Source: Nicotiana tabacum (Eukaryota > Streptophyta > Magnoliopsida > Solanales > Solanaceae). Taken from it: a stretch of DNA of 64,000 nt. The stretch is taken from positions 138,496,948-138,560,947 of the forward strand of contig NC_134082.1 in the NCBI RefSeq assembly GCF_000715075.1. Direction: 5' to 3'. How positions within the stretch are numbered: the stretch's first letter is position 1; every line of letters begins with the position of its first letter. This document shows positions 1-9,240 of this stretch, piece by piece. The notes beneath the pieces were generated by a model. It was not told where the DNA came from and did not search any database. It worked only from the letters and a program-made list of their open reading frames with translations. The translations under genes and the position numbers were made by a program.

Positions 1-1
1 T

Positions 2-442
2 CAGAACCCTCGGAACGAGATTCATGTAGAAAATGAGAGGTCGGTAGGAAAAGAAGGGCGGGATGAGATATCCAGGAAGCTGAAAAGCATGCAAGGGATA
101 GGAGACCAGGTTAACATGTCTTACAAAGAATTGTGTATGTTCCTTGATGTTTGCCTGCCCGCGGGGTTTGAAGTGCCAAAGTTTAATTTGTATGATAGGT
201 GTGGAGATCCAGTAGCCTATTTGAGGGTTTATTGCAATGAAATGAGAAGTGTTTACGAGAAAGATGATTTGTGGATGGCATATTTCAGTGAGAGCTTGAC
301 TGGGGCAGCTTTGGAATGGCATAATCGTCAAGATGTCAGTAAATGGCATATATTTGGCGATATGGCTCAAGATTTTGTTCAACACTTTCAATACAAATTA
401 GACATTACCCCAAACTGCCCCTCCCTTTTGAGCCTGTACTGA
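2..442 (+). pseudogene. gag (capsid) fragment of a Tat/Ogre-type element
   Basis: The frame is open from base 2, without a stop, to the TGA at 440-442; the first ATG (89) is internal. Residues after about 40 resemble the retrotransposon gag domain of Ogre/Tat elements: a proline-glycine-phenylalanine stretch, then MPKF-like (here VPKF), DPVAYLR, MAYFSESLTGAALEW and a HFQY block. The domain breaks off right after the HFQY block and is joined to noncoding 3' sequence. The zinc knuckle and all downstream enzymes are missing. It would form capsid-like particles if intact; here it is a remnant. The family call rests on memory of motifs, not on a search. Confidence 0.75.
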
Positions 443-633
443 TTTCTTTTACCTCCCCTCTTTTGGAATCAAGTTAGAGTCATACGAAAAAAAAGTGTAT
501 GTCCTCATAGGTTTATTTTAAGAGGTACATTCCAAAAGGAAAATTCAAAAAAAAGAAGAAAAAAAGAAAGAAAAGACAAAAAAAGAAAAAAAAGGAAAAA
601 AGAAAAGGAAAATAGTAACAAAAATAGTCTTGT

Positions 634-700
634 GAACTACGTTCGACATGATTCTTGTCACCACAAGATACGTAGGCAGTCTCACGGTTCGGTCGCACCA
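634..700 (+). other. Conserved RNA-like fold, copy 1
   Basis: Read as RNA, CTACGT (637-642) pairs with ACGTAG (670-675). Inside it TCTTGT (653-658) pairs with ACAAGA (663-668) around a four-base loop. CGAC (644-647) can pair with GTCG (692-695), which would form a pseudoknot. The constant parts are GAACTAC, GATTC and ATACGTAGGCA; the stem sequences differ from the other five copies but stay paired. Confidence 0.6.
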
Positions 701-1070
701 AATAAATTATTTCATAATCTCACGAAGTCAAGAGTAAGGTAGTCTTTCTTAGAAATTCCATTTTTAAAAAAAAACAAAGAAAAAAGAGAATCAAATTCCA
801 TTATTTTAGAAATTGGGGCAAATTTTTTAGAATGGATTCCGAAAGTTGTAAATAAATTAACCCCGTTGTCATATTTATTTTTGAGCCTTTATGATATCCT
901 TTCTTTCTAATCCTGTCCAAAAGCCACATTACAGTCCAAAAAAGACCTCCTAGATAATCTTTAAGAGTGCTGAGTTAGCCATGCCAGGAGCATATGATGT
1001 TTTTACTATGGTCAATGCCTTGTTATCTACAGAAAAGAGAGAAAAAAAAAGACAAGAAAAATGAGAGAGT

Positions 1071-1175
1071 CTTATCGGTGAAAACCTTCACAGGCACCAT
1101 AAGGCGACGGTGAGTCGAGAGAAATAACAAAATGAGAGAGGCTTGATAGTGAAAACCCTTCGGGCACTACGAGTC
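1071..1175 (+). other. Conserved hairpin pair (T1 copy)
   Basis: First hairpin: CTTAT (1071-1075) plus GGTG (1077-1080) pair with CACC (1095-1098) plus ATAAG (1099-1103), with one bulged base. Second hairpin: GGCTTG (1140-1145) and TAGTG (1147-1151) pair with CACTA (1165-1169) and CGAGTC (1170-1175), capped by CC-UUCG-GG (1157-1164). The equivalent pair in T2 is at 16163-16268. There GACTTG faces CAAGTC, so the T1 differences are tolerated as G-U pairs. Confidence 0.55.
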
Positions 1176-1522
1176 GAATAAGGATCGGGAATCGGATTGG
1201 ATAATCGGAGCATTGAAGCCCAGTTTCACGGCTTAGGGGGTATAACAAGAGTTGAACATCAGACTTGCTTGACAGATTAGGCCACTTAACCCAAAGGTGC
1301 ATGTCATGGTCATTAGAGTTGGGATCCACATCTGATAGGTTTCTACTTGTAGTTTCTTGTTAGGAATCATCCCTTTCCATTGTCCTTTACTCTAGTCCTT
1401 TTGTCTTGTTTACTTCCTTTTCCTGAGTCTATTTGGTCAGAATAAGTGAGAAATGACTACAAAATTTGCCACCAGCTTTTCAATTGCACAAAACGGGATC
1501 TAGCTAGCACATCAAAGTGTCA

Positions 1523-2060
1523 TAAGTCAGGAAAGAACAGAAAGTGCACTGAGTTGGTAACAATCAACGTGCTTTGAGATTTATATGAAATACAAAGGAT
1601 CGGTATATGTCAATTCATGAACAATGCAACAGATAGAGGGTGTTGGGTTGGAACAGATCAAAGGTATTTTCTGTGATAAGATTGACAAAGAAAGTGGTTA
1701 ACCAGTGACAAGCAAGGTCTTCCAAGCGGAAAACAAAGTTATCATGGGAAGTGAAGGAGCAATAGACCTCAAGGCCAAGACCAGTGTTTTAAGTCAGGAA
1801 AGAACAACATGCACACTGAGTGGATGGCAATTGAAATGCTTTGGGATTTATATGAAACACAAAGGTTCAGTACATGTCAATGCAAGAGCACAATGCAAGA
1901 TGAATGGTATTGGGTTTGAACGGATCAGAGGTATTTTCCGTGATAAGGGTGACAGAGAAAGTAGTTAGTTAATAATCAAGCAAGGTCTTTCGAGTGGAAA
2001 TCAAAGTTATCATGGGAAGTGAAGAAGCAATCGCCCTCAAATTCAAGGCCACAAACCAAC
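1523..2060 (+). repeat. 268-bp tandem duplication
   Basis: Two diverged units begin at 1523 and 1791 (both AAGTCAGGAA). They share blocks such as GATTTATATGAAA, ATCATGGGAAGTGAAG and CAAGGTCTT. The open frame at 1705-1968 runs across the unit junction and has no recognisable domain, so I do not call it a gene. Confidence 0.7.
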
Positions 2061-2331
2061 CACCATATTTATAAACTCACAATTTCTCTTTGTTTGAAAT
2101 AGGGACAAAAATTGTGTCCAAATCAAAGCTTGGAAGTTTGAATTTTTTCAAATGTTGTCCCCAAATTTAGTCAGGACAAAGGCGGTTTGAGAAGAGGAAA
2201 GAAAAATTTGTTCAATCTACAGGAACCCACCATGAGGAAAAGCGTGGTTCAGGGGCAAGGAATTTTGTTCGGTCTACGGAGATCCTCTAGGAAGAGAGCG
2301 TTGCTCAGGTAAGTTCGTTCTCGGCTTCTCA

Positions 2332-2600
2332 GGACCCTTCTTGATAATGGGACTTAATTTAAAATTTTCAGGACCCTTATGGATAATGGGATTTAATTTA
2401 AAGTTCTTAGGACCCTCCTGGATAATGGGATTTAGTTTTAAGTTTTTATGACCTTTATAGACAATAAGATTTAGCGTAAGTTTTGCCTTTAGGAAATAGA
2501 ATTTGGCTTTGAAGTTGTCACTCTTGAGATGAGATTTAATTTTAAAATTTCAGGACCCTCCTGGATAATAGGATTTAGCTTTTAAATTCTTAGAGTTTTT
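2332..2600 (+). repeat. 39-bp degenerate tandem repeat
   Basis: Units begin GGACCCT at 2332, 2371 and 2410, then degrade and reappear near 2550. The core is GGACCCT-N-TGGATAATGGGATTTA followed by an A/T-rich tail. This is a minisatellite in the T1 noncoding interior. Confidence 0.65.
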
Positions 2601-2734
2601 GGGTACTATGATTCGATTAACATTCTCATATGTTCCCGATATCAAACTGGGGCAGAAAAATTTCTTTTGTTTTATTGTTTTGTTGTAATCAAGTTCACAT
2701 GCAGCAGTTTCAGAGGAGTCAGTTCAAGTGTTGG

Positions 2735-3570
2735 AAAGCAGGCGCCCACCTGGAGAACCGAGGGAAAGCAGCTAGGTTCAAAGGAGTTCAGCAATCAGGA
2801 GCTCACCTGAAGAACAAAGGGAAGTAGTTCAAGTTTCGAGGAAAAACATCGGAAGTGTTGGTAATCAGGAGCCCACCTAAAGAACGAAGGGAAGCAACAA
2901 TGATCAAAGGAAGACAACAATTAGGAGCCCACCTAAAGAACGAATGGAAGCAGCAAAGTTCAAAGGAAGACAGCAATCAGGAGCCCACCTGGAGAACGAA
3001 GGGAAGCAGCGAGGTTCAAAGGAGTTCAGCAATCAGGACCCCACCTAAAAAACAAATGGAAGCAGTTCAAGTTTCGAGGAAAAGCAGCGCAAGTGTTGGT
3101 AATCAGGAGCCTACCTAGAGAACGAAGGGAAGCAACAATGTTCAAAGGAAGACAGCAATCAAGAGCCCACCTGGAGAACGAAGGGAAGCAGTGAGGTTCA
3201 AAGGAGTTCAGCAATCAGGAGCCCGCCTGAAGAACAAAGGGAAGCAGTTCAAGTTTCGAAGAAAAGCAGCATAAGTGTTGGTAATCAGGAGCACACCCGG
3301 AGAACGAAGGGAAGTAGCAAGGCTCAAAGGAAGAAAGCAATCAGGAGCCTACCTAAAGAACAAAGGGAAGCAACAAGGCTCAAAGGAAGTTCGGAAATCA
3401 GGAGCCCACTTGGAGAACAAAGGGAGAACAAGCCAAGTTTCGGAGGAAAGGAAGATAATTCAAATGCTTGAAATCATGAGCCCACCCGGAGAACAAAGGG
3501 AAGGAAACAGTGGTCAAAGGAAGACGGTACAAGTTCTGCAATCAGACACCTACCTGGAGAATAAGAAAAT
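2735..3570 (+). repeat. About 55-bp tandem array
   Basis: There are at least twelve imperfect units with the core CAGGAGCCCACCTGGAGAAC, then a GAAGGGAAGCAG block and a GTTCAAAGGA block. Some units allow CAGG to pair with CCTG, others do not, so folding is weakly supported. Related pieces occur in T2 near 20510-20590. The open frames here (2630-3658) exist only because the repeat lacks stops in some frames. Confidence 0.75.
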
Positions 3571-4210
3571 TCACTTCAGAATACAATTCAAGTTAGCAAC
3601 AAAAGAAGCTCGTGGCAAGAATGCGAGACAACAGTCCGAGGTGATCAACAGAAGTTAGTCGCAATAAAGAAAAAAAAGAGATAGGCAAGAAGTTAATCCA
3701 AATGCAGAAGTTGATGAAAGATGTGGGTTGCTCAAGACGATCAAGGTCACAAGCACTGCATGCCTGGTTTTGATCCGAAAAGCTGAAGAAGGATGAAATA
3801 ACACCTACAACTAGCAAGCGCCAAGGTTCAAATCTAAAGTCTGCATGAAGAACCACTCAAGACTCAAGATCAAGCTTCAAAAGACTTATAGATAAGAATC
3901 TTGTAACTTGTAATTGATAGACTTAGCTAGTCTTTTTCATGGTTTGATTTTGGATGTAACATCAGGACCGCGGACCGAAACCTCGGTGGAATGATACCTC
4001 GATTGGCTCTCCACCTCGGCATACTCCATCATCTCACTCACCTCTAAACTACACGTGGCCTGATTCCTTTATAGCCAATGATATGTAGGCAGCTCAGATA
4101 CCAGGGCTCAGTCAAATTCTCATTTTCTCTTAGTTTTGGTCTCCTTAAATAAGGGTCGGGTCAAAAAACCTGTCTAGTCGTTCTTTGTCTGAAAATACTT
4201 CGTATTTCCA
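3571..4210 (+). other. T1 interior between array and polypurine tract
   Basis: Noncoding. It contains copy 2 of the RNA-like fold (4047-4114) and a block, GGACCGCGGACCG at about 3965, that is shared with T2 at about 20998. The order (A-rich piece, this block, fold copy, polypurine tract, LTR) is identical in T1 and T2. Confidence 0.6.
4047..4114 (+). other. Conserved RNA-like fold, copy 2
   Basis: CTACA (4049-4053) pairs with TGTAG (4084-4088); the G-C pair of other copies has become A-T (A-U) on both sides. TCCTT (4065-4069) faces AATGA (4077-4081) with one mismatch. TGGCC (4056-4060) faces AGTCA (4110-4114) with one mismatch and one G-U. This is the weakest copy. It has the same position before the polypurine tract as copy 6 in T2. 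Confidence 0.5.
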
Positions 4211-4226
4211 GTCAAAGAGGGGCAAC
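4211..4226 (+). other. Polypurine tract of T1
   Basis: GTCAAAGAGGGGCAAC directly precedes the LTR start TGTAGACATG. The equivalent tract in T2 is at 21245-21257. It primes plus-strand DNA synthesis in LTR retroelements. Confidence 0.8.
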
Positions 4227-4632
4227 TGTAGACATGTGATTTTTGACCCTCCCCAAGATTTTTCATATTTTAGCACGTACATATTTAACTTAGGCCTAAT
4301 ATAGCTATTTCAACTAATTTTGACTCTTTTACTTTATTTTATTACAAGAAAATGAAGATTACAAAAAAAATAGTTTCATTAATGTGTTGTAGTCATTTTT
4401 AATCTTGAAAAATACTAAAAAAATAATTTTGTTTTAACTGTCAGTCTTATTTTAACAGTGATTTTACTTAAGTTGGACTAATTAATAAATGAGATCGTAT
4501 ATTAATCTCGTTCGCGGGAAAAGAATAAAATTTGGACTCGAACAACTCATTTTTAAGCCTAATTTTTGGACCTAATCCATAATTACTAAGCCCATAATTC
4601 CTAGACCCATACCCCTAACCTAATTCTTACCC

Positions 4633-4643
4633 CTATATAATAG
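4633..4643 (+). promoter_or_regulatory. TATA box in T1 LTR
   Basis: CTATATAATAG lies about 400 bp into the LTR, followed by a purine-rich leader. It would start the element's transcript near 4665. It is assigned by sequence only. Confidence 0.5.
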
Positions 4644-6359
4644 TACGAAACAGCTAAAGAGAGAGGGACACCTAAAAATCTGGAGGGGATCGAACAAAAA
4701 AGATCCCAGCGCCGTATAACTCCAAAAGACCCCTCCCTAGGTCGTCTTCTTCAATGAAAGACCTGAAGTTGAAGCAAAAACCATCAGCTTCTTCTTCGCC
4801 TAAGGACTAAAATGCAACAACCTAACTAGAAGAACCTCCCCAGCCATATCTCGATCTTCTTCAACCAAAAAGATCTCCAAGACTTGAAACCTATGCAGCG
4901 AAAATCGATAGCACAGCAGCCTTGAAGCCGACGAGCCCACCTCCCTTCACCCTTCGTGTTTCTGCTTCTTCCCGTTCACAACAGCTCGCCGGAAAATGCC
5001 ATAAACAACTTAAATACTAGTCAAAAGCCCAGCAAAATCAAGCTTGAATCACCTCTGAACTTCAGCCAAAGGGCAACAAAACCAGCAATGGAATAGCTCG
5101 AGTTTAGTTGTTCAAACAGTTTGAAGAAACAGCGAAAGTACAGCTGCTTCATGCGACAAAAATGCAGCAGCAGCTTCTCGTCTTCTTCCTTCAAAAATTA
5201 ACCTCTAATCTACATTGCAACCAGTTGTAGAACCAGCTCTAAGAACATGAAAACAGTAGCTCAAAATCGCAGCTCGTCACCATGGAAATAGTAGCGTGTG
5301 TGTGCGATTTTCTGATTCTCGTCCGGCTATATTTTTAAACTTTCCGGCGAGCTTCGAGGTAGCTGGAGGTAGCTGTCCGAGGTCCCTGTTCCATCGTTCG
5401 TCCAAGGTTTTCGGTCCTAGATATTTTCAGATTCAAAGAGCTTAGCTATTGAGGTCCATTTCTTACTTTGAATTTTAAAATATTTCTCTGTGTTCTTGTT
5501 TCTTTGATAACTATGGCTGCCATATGATTGTTCATGCCCAGTTTGATTTGTTTGTGCCTAGTTTGAATTAGATATTTTATTTGGAATGGGAACGAATTAG
5601 TTAGCTGATTTTGATTTAGATAATATAGAAATCTACGTGATCTTTGATTTGGTGTTCTTATATATTCTCACAACATGATCGTTTTGAAATCAAGTGGCTT
5701 TTATCGTGAATATGAAGTGATCCAATAGTGAAAATTGTTGGTTGATTTGGAACGTAGTAACTCAGCTCTCATTTACTTTATTCAGTACTCATGAAGCAAA
5801 GTAGTATATGTTTTATTGTATTTCTCTTCCTGCTTGTTTTCCTTTCAACAGCACCTTCCCGTTTCTTATCAACCAGTGAGGGTAATTAGTTGAATAATAC
5901 TTATATTATCGCAGTACATACAAATGTATCTTATTTTGATTGAGTACATTTAGCATCTGGTTTGATTAATTTTTTGTAGTGAAAGAGGAGGCAAACCAGT
6001 TGTCCCTGTGTGTCAATAATTATAATGCAACTTATTCTACTCTATGATTCCTTGGCATAGTCACTATAAGTAAATCTCAATTCGGGTGTGCATTTCATGT
6101 GACCCGGTTCTAATTTCCAACGAGGTTGAATAGAACGTGTCGTGACTCACGGGTGCATTTCATGTAGCGTGGCTCGCGATGTGTTTTAAACAACCTTGAA
6201 TTGATTCTTGAAATAGTTAAAAGCGGTTTAAAAGGAATAAAATGCACATAGTTTTCAAAAGTGTTATAAAAGGAATAAAATGCACATAGGTTTTAAAAGT
6301 GTTTTAAAATCAGATAATGAGGTTAATAATAACAGTTGAGCGACCGTGCTAAAACACGA

Positions 6360-6392
6360 AACCCGGGAATGCCTAACCCCTTCTCCCGGGTT
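6360..6392 (+). other. Hairpin around conserved LTR motif
   Basis: AACCCGGGA (6360-6368) pairs perfectly with TCCCGGGTT (6384-6392). The loop holds GCCTAACCCCTTC, a motif also found in both T2 LTRs and, on the minus strand, in the Ogre-like LTR at about 59551-59571. The position near the LTR end suggests a role in transcript end formation, by inference. Confidence 0.5.
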
Positions 6393-6607
6393 AATAGAAT
6401 TCCTTACCCGGATTTCTATATTTGCGGACTGTAAAACAGAGTCAATTTTCCTCGATTCAGGATTTAAAATCGGTGACTTGGGACACCATAATTATCCCAA
6501 GTGGCGACTCTAAACTTAAAAAAATAATCTCGTTTCGATTGTCACTTAAATTGGAACAAACTCCCTTATACTCCCTTCTGGGGTTAGTGAAAATGGAGGT
6601 GTGACAC

Positions 6608-8986
6608 TTTCCATTGCCTTTTTGGACAAAAATGCTAGATAGACTTGCTGGGCGTGCCTTCTACTACTTCTTGGATGGGTACTCTGGGTACAACAAAATT
6701 TTGATTGCTCCGTAAGATCAAGAGAAAATCACCTTCACATGTCCGTATGGTACCTTTGCTTTTTCGAAGATGCCATTTGGTTTGTGCAATGCACCAGCTA
6801 CATTCCAACGGTGTATGATGACAATATTTACTGACATGGTGGAGGACATCTTGGAAGTGTTCATGCATGATTTCAATGTCGTGGGTGACTCTTTTGATGA
6901 ATGTTTGAAGAGTCTCGACAAGGTGTTGGCCCGGTGTGAAGAAACCAATCTTGTGCTTAACTGGGAGAAATGCCACTTTATGGTCGAGGAGGGCATTGTC
7001 CTTGGCCATAATATCTCAAAGCACGGTATAGAGGTAGGCAAGGCTAAAATTGAAGTGATTTCAAGGCTTTCTCCTCCTACCTCAGTCAAGGGGGTTAGGA
7101 GTTTTCTTGGGCATGTGGAGTTCTACCGAAGATTCATCAAAGACTTTTCTAAGGTAGTGAATCCTTTATGCAAGCTATTGGAGAAGGATGTCAAGTTCGT
7201 GTTTAATGAGGGATGTATGCAAGCTTTTGAGCTTCTCAACTAAAATTGACAACCACTCCCATAATTACCGCACCCAATTGGAGCTTACCTTTTGAGCTCA
7301 TATGTGACGCAAGTGATGTTGCAGTAGGAGCGGTTTTTGGTCAAAGAGTGAATAAGATATTTCACTCGGTGTATTATGCAAGCAAAACAATGAATGATGC
7401 TCAAGTGAACTACACGGTGACAAAAAAAGAATGTTTAGGTCTCATGGGTGCCAAGGTGATAGTTCATACTGACCATGCAGCACTCCGCTACTTGATGACG
7501 AAGAAGAAATCCAAAGCTCGGTTGATGAGATGGGTCTTATTGTTTCAAGAGTTTGATCTTGAGATTGTCGATCGAAAAGGGTGTAAATACCAAGTGGCAG
7601 ATCACTTGCCCCGCTTGGAGGAGGAGGGGAGGCCCCGTGATGGCCTCAGAATTAATGATTCATTCCTTGATGAGCAACTCCTCTCGGTGTCGGTGAATAG
7701 CATGCCTTGGTTTGCAGATGTTGCCAATTTCCTTATGACCGGTATTGTTTCGTGTGAACTCTCTTCTAACCAAAGGAAGAAGCTCAAATGGGATAGCTTG
7801 GACTACTACTTGGATGAGCCTTACTTGTTCAAAATCTGTAATGATGGTGTGATCCAGAGATGTGTTCTGGAGGAGGAGCAACTATATATTCTGGATACTT
7901 GTCATTCTTCTCCCTACAGTGGTCATCATGGTGGGGCGAGGACAACTTCAAAAGTGTTTAGTTGTGGTTTCTACTAGCCTACATTGTTCAAGGATGCAAG
8001 TGATCTTATGAAGAGGTGTGACGAATGTCAAAGAGTGGGTGGAATTTCAAAGAAGAATGAGATGCCTCTCACCACTATTCTCGAGGTTGACATCTTCTAT
8101 GTGTGGGGCATTGATTTCATGGGTCCGTTTGTAAGTTCTTGTGGTAACACGTACATTCTTGTGGCCGTAGATTATGATTCAAAGTGGGTTGAGGCCGTGG
8201 CTCTACCCAACAACGAGGCCCGGAGTGTTGTGGCCTTTCTTAAGAAGAGTATCTTTACTTGGTTTGGCACTCCTAGAGCAATTATTAGTAATGGAGGGTC
8301 TCATTTTTGCAATAAGTCATTTGACACTTTGCTTGCAAAGTATGGTGTCAATCACAAGGTTTTTACCCCTTATTATCCTCAAGCTAGTGGGCAAGTTGAA
8401 GTCTCCAACAGGGAGATCAAGAGTATATTGTAAAAAACGGTCAATGAAAATAGGACCGATTAGGTCAAAGAAATTGGATGATGCTCTTTGGGCTTATAGG
8501 ACTGCTTACAAGACTCCAATTGGTATGTCTCCGTACCGGTTGGTGTTTGGAAAATCTTTCCATCTACCGATTGAGTTAGAGCACAAGGCTATGTGGGCTT
8601 TGAAAAAGTTAAATCTTGAATGGGATCTAGCAGCAAATCTTCGTGTGGGGCAGCTTAATGAGCTTGATGAGTTCCGGTTTCATGCCTACTCTAGTTCGCC
8701 ATTTTATAAGGACAAGATGAAGTACCTTCATGACAAGTATGCTCATGGCAAAGAGTTCAAAGTGGGTGATTTGGTTCTCTTGTTCAATTCCTGGTTACGA
8801 CTATTTCCAGGAAAGCTTAAATCAAAATGGAGTGGACCTTTTGAGGTGGTGCTTGTGACTCCATTTGGTGCTCTTGTTTTGAAAAACAAAAATGGTGAGA
8901 TCTTCAGAGTTAATGGGCCCAGAGTCAAGCACTATCTTGGCAAGTTTGATGACAGCCACGTGGTGGCACTGATCCATCTCAAGTGA
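6608..8986 (+). pseudogene. Athila pol: RT, RNase H, integrase (decayed)
   Basis: RT runs about 6608-7245. The block MPFGLCNAPATFQR is clear, but the active site reads FMHDF, with histidine for the first catalytic aspartate. RNase H follows (7246-7620, [13 protein letters not shown] and [10 protein letters not shown]), with a deletion after TVTKKE that removes about 15 residues. Integrase covers about 7880-8986: a zinc-binding HH-CC region, core GIDFMGPF, then ISNGGSHF where the second catalytic aspartate is asparagine, then [10 protein letters not shown] with the glutamate kept. Lesions include a 1-bp insertion in an A run near 6635, in-frame stops near 6713, 7975 and 8430, and frame changes near 7241 and 8460. 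It cannot encode active enzymes. Confidence 0.9.
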
Positions 8987-9235
8987 TTGATGGTAACCTG
9001 CGTCGTGCTGCGACGTTAAATCAGGCGCTTCTTGGGAGGCAACCCATGTGTTTTTCTTTTTGTTTCTCTTTGATTTTCTTCTTAGTATAAGATTTACTTT
9101 TGAACTAACTGGTTGTGAGATGTGCATAGGGATGTTTGATGCAGTGCAAAACTAATCTGGAAAAATTTGGACTCTCTGAAGTTTCAACCACAGCCGCGAT
9201 GCATATTTCGCCATCGCGGTGGCCTTACCGCAGTC

Positions 9236-9240
9236 GCGGA
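9236..9240. repeat. Left target-site duplication of T2 (GCGGA)
   Basis: GCGGA directly precedes the T2 5' LTR and recurs directly after the 3' LTR (23803-23807). This fixes the element ends and shows that it arrived by integrase-mediated insertion in the Athila element. Confidence 0.9.

Larger units (their letters stand above)
443..1522 (+). other. T1 noncoding interior, first part
   Basis: No coding signal. It has A-rich purine tracts (546-615, 765-790, 1030-1060), one copy of the conserved RNA-like fold (634-700) and a conserved hairpin pair (1071-1175). Several blocks are recognisable in T2 at about 15.8-16.4 kb, which shows that the sequence is kept between elements although it encodes no protein. 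Confidence 0.6.
1..6606 (+). mobile_element. Tat/Ogre-lineage LTR element T1, 3' part
   Basis: The window opens inside this element. In order it has a gag remnant, about 3.8 kb of noncoding, repeat-rich interior, a polypurine tract and a 3' LTR ending at 6606. Lineage is inferred from the Ogre/Tat-like gag, the AAAGAGGGGCA-type tract, the LTR start followed by TGATTTTTGACCC, and motifs shared with T2 (9241-23802). No protease, RT or integrase lies between gag and the LTR, so this copy is pol-less or internally deleted. It ends abruptly against the RT of an Athila element, so it is read as nested there. The expected right target duplication is CTTTC (6607-6611); its partner is outside the window. 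Confidence 0.75.
4227..6606 (+). repeat. 3' LTR of T1 (2380 bp)
   Basis: It starts TGTAGACATG and ends GAGGTGTGACA. The last 300 bp or so align with the T2 LTR end, including CTTGGGACACC, CCCAAGTGGCGACTCT and a strong hairpin (6360-6392). The TATA box is near 4633. The 5' partner LTR is outside the window, so age cannot be estimated. Confidence 0.85.
6607..9240 (+). mobile_element. Athila-type element, segment 1 (pol)
   Basis: This part of an Athila-lineage gypsy element is bounded on the left by T1 and on the right by T2, both inserted in it. It holds RT, RNase H and integrase remnants, then about 250 bp with a typical post-integrase spacer (GGCGCTTCTTGGGAGGCAAC at about 9024). GC-rich CCGCGG-like motifs begin at 9190. 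The element resumes at 23803. Its 5' end is not in the window. Confidence 0.85.

Noticed and set aside
634..700. Idea that the repeated fold is a hammerhead ribozyme
   Set aside because: A CUGAU-like word occurs, but the CUGANGA and GAAA core strands and the cleavage-site arrangement are absent in all six copies.
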